64,000 nt of DNA from Shewanella avicenniae. Its GTDB lineage: Bacteria > Pseudomonadota > Gammaproteobacteria > Enterobacterales > Shewanellaceae. The notes under the pieces were generated by a model, which saw only the letters and a program-made list of their open reading frames with translations, had not been told where the DNA came from and searched no databases. The stretch spans positions 1 through 64,000 of the forward strand of contig NZ_CP071503.1 in assembly GCF_017354945.1 (NCBI RefSeq). Reading direction: 5' to 3'. The translations under genes and the position numbers were made by a program. This document shows positions 58,835 through 64,000 of the stretch, piece after piece. Numbering within the stretch: the stretch's first letter is position 1; every line of letters starts with the position of its first letter.

Positions 58835-59572
58835 TTGATTTCTGTAGTAATTCCTGCCAAAGATGAAACGGGTAACATAGGTCCACTGATTACCGAAATT
58901 CATCAAGCACTTAATGCGCTTACGCCGTTCGAAGTGATTGTGGTCGATGATGGTAGTACTGATGGTACCGCGGCCGAAGTGGTGAACACCGCAAATGCAT
59001 TAGGTTGTGCGGCAAAAGCCGTCATCCATAAACAGAGCACTGGGCAGAGTACTGCAGTCTGGACGGGAGTACGACAAGCCGCCGGTGAGTGGATTGTTAC
59101 CCTAGATGCCGATGGTCAGAATGATCCGGCAGATATTCCTGCCATGATTGCACTGGCGAAAGGAATTACAGCAAAAGATTTCTGTATCGCGGGTTATCGT
59201 AAAAACCGCAAAGATACCGCATGGAAACGGTTCCAATCGCGCTTTGCCAACAAAGTACGTAACGCAATGTTGCACGATGGTGTACCTGACACCGGTTGTG
59301 GATTAAAGCTGTTCCCACGAGAAACCTTTATCAAGATGCCGTACTTTAATCACATGCATCGCTATATTCCGGCATTGGTTCGTCGAATGGGCGGTGAAGT
59401 GCAAATTTCGGTGGTTAACCATCGTGATCGTCAGGTAGGCGTATCTAAATATACTGCTTGGAACCGTGCTTGGGTCGGCATTGTCGATATCCTCGGTGTT
59501 ATGTGGTTAATCCGTCGAGCCAAAATTGCGGAGATCAAACAGATTGAAACTAGTCTCGCTGCTGACAAGTAA
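58835..59572 (+). CDS. Family 2 glycosyltransferase (polyprenyl-phosphate sugar transferase type)
   Basis: A 245-residue GT-A enzyme with SVVIPAKDE, the nucleotide-binding VVDDGSTDGT, and the metal motif LDADGQNDP. The short form without clear C-terminal membrane helices resembles dolichyl-phosphate mannose synthases more than ArnC. It would make a lipid-linked sugar. The start is taken as TTG 58835 with AGGAG seven bases upstream; earlier in-frame starts run through the repeat. The next gene overlaps its end by about 29 bases. Confidence 0.88.
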   Translation: MISVVIPAKDETGNIGPLITEIHQALNALTPFEVIVVDDGSTDGTAAEVVNTANALGCAAKAVIHKQSTGQSTAVWTGVRQAAGEWIVTLDADGQNDPADIPAMIALAKGITAKDFCIAGYRKNRKDTAWKRFQSRFANKVRNAMLHDGVPDTGCGLKLFPRETFIKMPYFNHMHRYIPALVRRMGGEVQISVVNHRDRQVGVSKYTAWNRAWVGIVDILGVMWLIRRAKIAEIKQIETSLAADK

Positions 59573-60248
59573 ACAATTTGGCAAATCCCTGTTTACTGTC
59601 CTGATCTTTGTGCTGCTGGCACTGCTGGTAGAAACAGGATGGTTTGAGCATCTCACCGATAAACATTGGGTAGCAGAGTTAATCAATCAAGATGGCATCA
59701 GTGGTGATGCCATGGTGTTTGGTTGCGCAGTGCTATTTATGGCGGTGGGTGGACCACGGCAGCTGGTGGCGCTGGTGTACGGTTACACCTTAGGTTCAGC
59801 GCTCGGCACCTTGATGGCGGCACTGGCCGCGATTGTTGGCTGTAGCGTTACTTTTTATGTGGCGCGCTTTACCGTCAAAGGGTTAGTGAATCGTCATTTT
59901 GGTAAAAAAACCAAGAAGTTCGAGCAGTTTATTTGCCATAAGACGTGGCTCAAAGTGGTGATCATTCGCTTTTTGCCAGTGGGCAGTAATCTGGTGACTA
60001 ACCTGTTAGCAGGTTCAACCCATACCCCATCGAGCGGTTTTTTCCTCGGCAGTTTTATCGGTTACTTACCACAAACTTTCATTTTCGCCAGCGCTGGTGC
60101 CGGCATCGGCTTCTCAGATCATTTTACCTTGCTGTTTAGCTGTATTTTGCTGGTGGCATCCAGCTTGATTGGCACATATCTCTATCGTCGTCGCGTGCAA
60201 CCTACCATGGCAGATATTCTTGCGGAAGAAAAAGAGACCCAAGCATGA
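59544..60248 (+). CDS. VTT-domain (TVP38/DedA-like) membrane protein
   Basis: About 234 residues, with several membrane segments and the VTT-domain blocks LFMAVGGPRQLVALVYGYTLG and KVVIIRFLPVGSNLVTNLLAG, plus GSFIGYLPQTFIFASAGAG. DedA and TVP38 relatives are linked to flipping of phospholipid or polyprenyl-phosphate carriers. The start is uncertain: TTG 59544 has GGAGA upstream and overlaps the glycosyltransferase; TTG 59526 is also in frame. Its stop overlaps the next ATG (ATGA). Confidence 0.85.
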   Translation: MKLVSLLTSKQFGKSLFTVLIFVLLALLVETGWFEHLTDKHWVAELINQDGISGDAMVFGCAVLFMAVGGPRQLVALVYGYTLGSALGTLMAALAAIVGCSVTFYVARFTVKGLVNRHFGKKTKKFEQFICHKTWLKVVIIRFLPVGSNLVTNLLAGSTHTPSSGFFLGSFIGYLPQTFIFASAGAGIGFSDHFTLLFSCILLVASSLIGTYLYRRRVQPTMADILAEEKETQA

Positions 60249-61963
60249 CCTTGTTGAAACGTTATTTTGAGTCGGACGATTATCGCCGTACTTTTTGGGC
60301 TTTGTTTGTGCTCACCCTCATTATGGTGATGCTCGGGGTTGGGTTGCGTTCCCCATGGCCTGCGGATGAACCACGGTTTGTGGAAGTTGCGCGGGAGATG
60401 GTGGCCAGCGGTCAATGGTTATTTCCTGCCCGTGGCGGCGAGTTTTATCCCGATAAACCGCCGGTATTTATGTGGTCGATTGCGCTGTGTTACCAGTTGC
60501 TTGGAAATCTGCAGCTGGCATTTCTGATCCCTAATGCGCTGTGCGGGCTGTTGACCACTATGTTGGTATTTGACCTCGGAGCGCGCATTTGGAATGTTCG
60601 CACCGGGCGTAACGCTGCGTTGCTGCTGCTGTTGGTGCCGCAGTTTCTGATCCAAGTTAAGGCCGCGCAGATCGACGCTATGGTGATGTGTTGGATCACT
60701 GTCGGCTGTTATGGCCTGATCCGGCACTTCTTTGTTGGCCCAAGTTGGCGTTGGTACTTCATCTCATGGGCATTCATGGGGTTGGGGATTATCACTAAAG
60801 GTGTTGGTTTTCTGCCGTTACTCATGCTGCTGCCGTTAGGCGTTTATGCATGGCGCACTGGCCTGTATCGCGACCGTTGGCACTGGAAAGCCGCATTAGG
60901 CCCAGTGGTGATGCTGGCGGTGATTGGCTGCTGGTTAGTGCCGATGGTCGTCACCGTACTGAGCTCGGGCGATGCGCAGCACTTGGCCTATATGAATAAC
61001 ATCTTGTTCAAGCAAACCGGTCAGCGTTATGTGGCGGCATGGCACCATATTAAGCCGTGGTATTTCTTTATGTTGTCGGTGATCCCCTGGATGTGGTTAC
61101 CGCTTACCCTGCTGGCCATTGCTTATTGGAAGCAACTGGTCGCCAGTATCAAAGCTGATCCGCGTATTGCCATTTTACTGTTGTGGGTGGCGCTGGTGAT
61201 CCTGTTTTTCAGTCTGAGCCCTGGTAAACGTAACGTCTACATTCTGCCTGCATTGCCAATGGCGTGTTTAGCCTTTGCGGCCGCGTTGCAGCAAGTGAGT
61301 CAGTGCAAATGGTTTGAGCGTCTGCTACAGGGCTTGTTGTGGTTGTTCGGCGTGGTGATTTTACTGCTGGCGATTGGCGCGATGTTGGATCATCCGGCGA
61401 TTGTGAAAAAGCTGGCTGACTACACCGATGACTTAAGCCATGTGGGCTATTTTACCCTGAGCATGGCGCTTGGCTGGTTGCTACTTTTGTTACTCGCACG
61501 TAAGCAAGCTGCATTGCTGCAAGCGGGCGTTATCTCCATCTTTGGTTGGGCGCTCTACAGCACTTGGGGGTATGGTTTGCTGGAACATATGCGGACGCCA
61601 AAAGATGTCATGCAGCAAACAGCTGCAGTGGTGGGCGATGGGCAGGTAGGACTGATCGATTTCAAAGAGCAGTTCATTTTGTTCTCACCGATCGACATCA
61701 CTCATTTCAGTTATCTGGCGCCTGTTGAGCAGCAAGAGCGCAACGCGTGGCAGTGGCAACAGCAGCAGGCGAATCGCTACTTGTTAGTGCCAGCCTCAGA
61801 AAAGCTGCAGTGTTTTGATATGAGCAAAGGGCAGGATATGGGCGAAGCCCATCGTGAAAGCTGGCTTCTACTTGGCGCTGATGCGCGGATGCCAGATTGC
61901 CCCGCACCCGAGGTGACCACTGTGTTCTTTACCCATAAACCGGGGGCGTGGATGCAGGAGTAA
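60245..61963 (+). CDS. ArnT-like lipid-linked-sugar glycosyltransferase (GT83/PMT superfamily)
   Basis: A 572-residue polytopic protein with the ArnT-like N-terminal loop: SPWPADEPRFVEVAREMVASG (in parts), then GEFYPDKPPVFMW, where conserved acidic residues follow TM1. About twelve membrane segments and a C-terminal periplasmic part follow. Such enzymes move a sugar from a polyprenyl phosphate to lipid A or another envelope acceptor. With the GT2 and VTT proteins it forms a coherent operon: make the lipid-linked sugar, flip it, transfer it. The sugar and the acceptor are unknown. Confidence 0.88.
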   Translation: MTLLKRYFESDDYRRTFWALFVLTLIMVMLGVGLRSPWPADEPRFVEVAREMVASGQWLFPARGGEFYPDKPPVFMWSIALCYQLLGNLQLAFLIPNALCGLLTTMLVFDLGARIWNVRTGRNAALLLLLVPQFLIQVKAAQIDAMVMCWITVGCYGLIRHFFVGPSWRWYFISWAFMGLGIITKGVGFLPLLMLLPLGVYAWRTGLYRDRWHWKAALGPVVMLAVIGCWLVPMVVTVLSSGDAQHLAYMNNILFKQTGQRYVAAWHHIKPWYFFMLSVIPWMWLPLTLLAIAYWKQLVASIKADPRIAILLLWVALVILFFSLSPGKRNVYILPALPMACLAFAAALQQVSQCKWFERLLQGLLWLFGVVILLLAIGAMLDHPAIVKKLADYTDDLSHVGYFTLSMALGWLLLLLLARKQAALLQAGVISIFGWALYSTWGYGLLEHMRTPKDVMQQTAAVVGDGQVGLIDFKEQFILFSPIDITHFSYLAPVEQQERNAWQWQQQQANRYLLVPASEKLQCFDMSKGQDMGEAHRESWLLLGADARMPDCPAPEVTTVFFTHKPGAWMQE

Positions 61964-62022
61964 CGCTGCAGGTTATTTTCAGCAACTGCTCATTTTTTTC
62001 AGCAACCATTGAGTTGAAATAG

Positions 62023-62058
62023 AAAAGCCGTACAGCCTCTGACTCTGTACGGCTTTTT
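62023..62058 (+). terminator. Terminator of the GT2-VTT-ArnT-like operon
   Basis: AAAAGCCGTACAG and CTGTACGGCTTTTT arms around a 9-base loop, 60 bases after the ArnT-like stop. Confidence 0.92.
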
Positions 62059-62179
62059 CATTAGATTGGGTGGCACACTGATTGAATGAGCAGCATTTAT
62101 GTCGTGGCACTGGCTTCCATTGAGTCAGCGTTGATTGCCTAGCTACTCGCCCCGTCACCGGTCACTGGAAGACGTATCG

Positions 62180-62650
62180 TTAGTGTACCGCTTGCAGCCA
62201 GCAACTGGATTGCAACTCTGTGGCCGCGTGCGTTTCTAGCACTATGCCCAATGCGCGGGCGCTCTTGGCCACCAATTGCAGGCGGCGCTTATCTTTATGG
62301 TCGAGTTGATCTACCCAACTCACGACAGCACTCGTGGTGCCGCTAGTGAGCGCGCGCTCGGTCGCCCACAACGCTTCCACTTCATCACGCGCATGTACTT
62401 GCAGCACCCGATCCATTCGTACACCAGCATTCGCCAAAATGGTTTTGTAGCCTGCAAAGCCGGGATTGATTAACACAATCCAGCGCCCTTGTTGGCTAAG
62501 TTGCGCTAATTGGCTGCTGAGTTGTTGCAGCTCGCGGCGACCATTGCTACTGGACGGCAGATTCGACACGCCAACGTCATTAACATCGCTGCTTTCGCTA
62601 TCGCGCCATAAGCCGGGGTGACGCGGGGCATTACCTTGCAACATACTCAT
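62180..62650 (-). CDS. sulA: SOS cell division inhibitor SulA
   Basis: A 156-residue SulA-like protein that would block FtsZ polymerisation during DNA damage. The recognisable part is the RecA-like core: [48 protein letters not shown] and [17 protein letters not shown] (in parts). The N-terminal 45 residues are not conserved. ATG 62650 overlaps the lexA stop (ATGA), so the gene is in a lexA-sulA operon under LexA control; a TTG two codons earlier is possible. Confidence 0.88.
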   Translation of the reverse strand: MSMLQGNAPRHPGLWRDSESSDVNDVGVSNLPSSSNGRRELQQLSSQLAQLSQQGRWIVLINPGFAGYKTILANAGVRMDRVLQVHARDEVEALWATERALTSGTTSAVVSWVDQLDHKDKRRLQLVAKSARALGIVLETHAATELQSSCWLQAVH

Positions 62651-63267
62651 AGCCAATCTCCGTTACGAATAATGCCAACTGCTAGACCTTCGATGGTGAG
62701 TGATTGCTCACTTAGGTCAACTTTAATTGGCTTGTAGGCTTCATTTTCAGCGTGCAGATAGACTACATTGCCTTTGCGTTCGAAGCGCTTCACGGTCACG
62801 TCATCTTCGACGCGGGCAACGACCACTTGGCCGTTACGGGCTTCCTGCATTTTGTGAACCGCAAGTAGGTCACCTTCTAGAATGCCGATATCCTTCATAC
62901 TGTCGCCGCGTACCCGCAGCAGAAAGTCTGCACTGGGGTGGAACATCATAGGATCAACTTGGTAGAACTGCTCGATATGCTCTTGCGCCAGAATCGGTTC
63001 ACCCGCAGCCACTTGGCCGATCAGCGGCAATCCTTGTTCCTCATCCGCCATCTCTTCTTGTGGCAGACGAATCCCCCGCGAGGTACCGGGCATAATTTCG
63101 ATACAGCCTTTTTTGGCGAGCGCTTTTAGGTGCTCTTCGGCGGCATTGGCACTTTTAAAGCCCAAGCGACGCGCGATTTCAGCACGTGTTGGCGGCATGC
63201 CGGTTTCGGCGATGTTGCGCTTAATCAGATCAAGGATCTGCGATTGTCTTGGCGTCAGAGGTCTCAT
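62647..63267 (-). CDS. lexA: SOS repressor LexA
   Basis: LexA represses SOS genes and cleaves itself when bound to RecA filaments. The 206-residue protein has the winged-helix N-terminus [15 protein letters not shown] with [23 protein letters not shown], the cleavage site Ala-Gly in [10 protein letters not shown], the catalytic Ser in [11 protein letters not shown] (about 120) and the catalytic Lys in VTVKRFER (about 157). It is divergent from plsB, similar to E. coli, where dgkA lies between; dgkA is absent here. Confidence 0.97.
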   Translation of the reverse strand: MRPLTPRQSQILDLIKRNIAETGMPPTRAEIARRLGFKSANAAEEHLKALAKKGCIEIMPGTSRGIRLPQEEMADEEQGLPLIGQVAAGEPILAQEHIEQFYQVDPMMFHPSADFLLRVRGDSMKDIGILEGDLLAVHKMQEARNGQVVVARVEDDVTVKRFERKGNVVYLHAENEAYKPIKVDLSEQSLTIEGLAVGIIRNGDWL

Positions 63268-63275
63268 GATAAATC

Positions 63276-63291
63276 CTGTTTTTTCATACAG
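63276..63291. promoter_or_regulatory. LexA box 1 of lexA
   Basis: CTGT-N8-ACAG (bases 63276-63279 and 63288-63291), flanked by AT-rich sequence, starts nine bases upstream of the lexA ATG. It matches the LexA consensus. Confidence 0.9.
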
Positions 63292-63294
63292 TAC

Positions 63295-63310
63295 CTGTCA
63301 GTATATACAG
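63295..63310. promoter_or_regulatory. LexA box 2 of lexA
   Basis: A second CTGT-N8-ACAG with TATAT in the core, three bases from box 1. Two adjacent boxes are also found ahead of E. coli lexA. Confidence 0.92.
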
Positions 63311-63410
63311 TATTTAGTTTCGTGCAACTATTAACCAATTGGTAGCACGTTAACGCACGCTGGACGGATTCTGGTATTCTATGGTCATCAAACGTAGGTT
63401 TTATAGAAAC

Positions 63411-64000
63411 ATGTCAACTCATACCTCATTCTGGCTGTCTGCCGTTCGCTGGCTTCAACGTAAATTGGTGCACACAGTGGTGGTGCCGCAAGATCCTTTC
63501 GCAGACCTCAATCTCGATCGTGACCGTCCGGTTGTTTATGTGATGAAGACCGAATCGTGCAGCGATAAAGCCGCACTGGCCGATGTGACCTACAAACTGG
63601 GAATGCCGAGCCCGTACTCAGCGTTGAGCTTGGCTGAGCACTCGCTACCACGGGTGTTGTGTTTGGAAGATGCCAAACCCTTGTTCGGTGCCCGTAAGCA
63701 GAATCACGCTTATCTCAGCACTTTTCGTCAGTTGTTGAGCTTGCACCAGCAAGATCCCGCGTTGGATGTGCAGTTGGTGCCGGTGAGCCTCTATTGGGGA
63801 CGTACCCCGGGTAAAGAAGATGACACCATGCGCGCCGCCGTATTTGAGCGTGAAAGCCCAAGCTGGCTGCGCAAGTTTCTGATGATTTTATTCCTCGGCC
63901 GCGACAACTTTGTTCAGTTTGCCAATGCGGTGTCATTGCGGGTGATGGCCGAGCAACATGGCACCGACGAGGCGATTGCCCATAAACTGTCGCGGGTAGC
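63411..64000 (+). CDS. plsB: Glycerol-3-phosphate acyltransferase PlsB (5' part only)
   Basis: The first 196 codons of an open frame run off the window end. The N-terminus ([16 protein letters not shown]), the [19 protein letters not shown] block and [18 protein letters not shown], with a following [11 protein letters not shown], are typical of PlsB. PlsB makes 1-acyl-glycerol-3-phosphate, the first step of phospholipid synthesis. The acyltransferase HX4D motif lies beyond the window. It is divergent from lexA with about 143 bases between starts. Confidence 0.93.
   Translation, partial: MSTHTSFWLSAVRWLQRKLVHTVVVPQDPFADLNLDRDRPVVYVMKTESCSDKAALADVTYKLGMPSPYSALSLAEHSLPRVLCLEDAKPLFGARKQNHAYLSTFRQLLSLHQQDPALDVQLVPVSLYWGRTPGKEDDTMRAAVFERESPSWLRKFLMILFLGRDNFVQFANAVSLRVMAEQHGTDEAIAHKLSRV

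Overview
The window reads as the origin-proximal part of a gammaproteobacterial chromosome, almost certainly Shewanella or a very close relative. The strongest clue is a 187-residue tetraheme quinol dehydrogenase of the CymA type (50069-50632). Further support comes from the dnaA-dnaN-recF-gyrB start, the glyQS-tag-tusA-fadBA order, and a trkA-rsmB-fmt-def-lysM-dprA-smg-yrdD-tsaC-hemF-aroE block. The window opens exactly on the GTG of dnaA, so the replication origin itself, if upstream, is not included.

Layout. 1-6032 is the replication operon dnaA-dnaN-recF-gyrB. 6180-9860 holds glyQS and the divergent tag. 9842-10728 carries two perfect parS sites around a gene-poor, hairpin-rich stretch and tusA. 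10790-14117 is fadBA. 14415-19575 has yigZ-trkH-hemG in the E. coli order, then an ArsR-family repressor resembling reactive-sulfur sensors, a second hemG and a second trkH. 19588-23788 is trkA-rsmB-fmt-def; 23929-30587 is the divergent lysM-dprA-smg-yrdD-tsaC-hemF and aroE-yrdB block, with a truncated haemoglobin between them on the minus strand. 30602-31141 is a gamma-carbonic-anhydrase-like gene. 31221-37042 is a complete rrn operon: two promoters, 16S, tRNA-Ile, tRNA-Ala, 23S, tRNA-Val, 5S, tRNA-Asp and a terminator.

37170-43722 contains a YkgJ-like cysteine cluster protein, nsrR, yibQ, envC, gpmI, a membrane-anchored rhodanese, secB and gpsA. 43807-49583 is a minus-strand copper/silver-type resistance cluster (CusA- and CusB-like proteins, a small metal-binding protein and a Cys/His/Met-rich exported protein) with no outer-membrane channel gene. 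50069-53152 holds cymA and tex. 53249-57555 has a glutamine-rich hypothetical, bioH, comF, nfuA and a MATE transporter. 57577-61963 has a secreted polysaccharide deacetylase followed by a glycosyltransferase 2 / VTT-domain / ArnT-like operon. 62180-64000 is the lexA-sulA SOS operon and the start of the divergent plsB.

Most of the window is housekeeping. No phage, transposon, CRISPR array or defence island was seen. The parts that deserve a second look are the parS pair, the duplicated trkH/hemG region with its persulfide-sensor-like regulator and palindromic operator, the placement of tRNA-Val between 23S and 5S, the repeated metal-binding modules of the Cus-like cluster, and the GT2/VTT/ArnT-like envelope operon with its triplicated 9-bp leader repeat.
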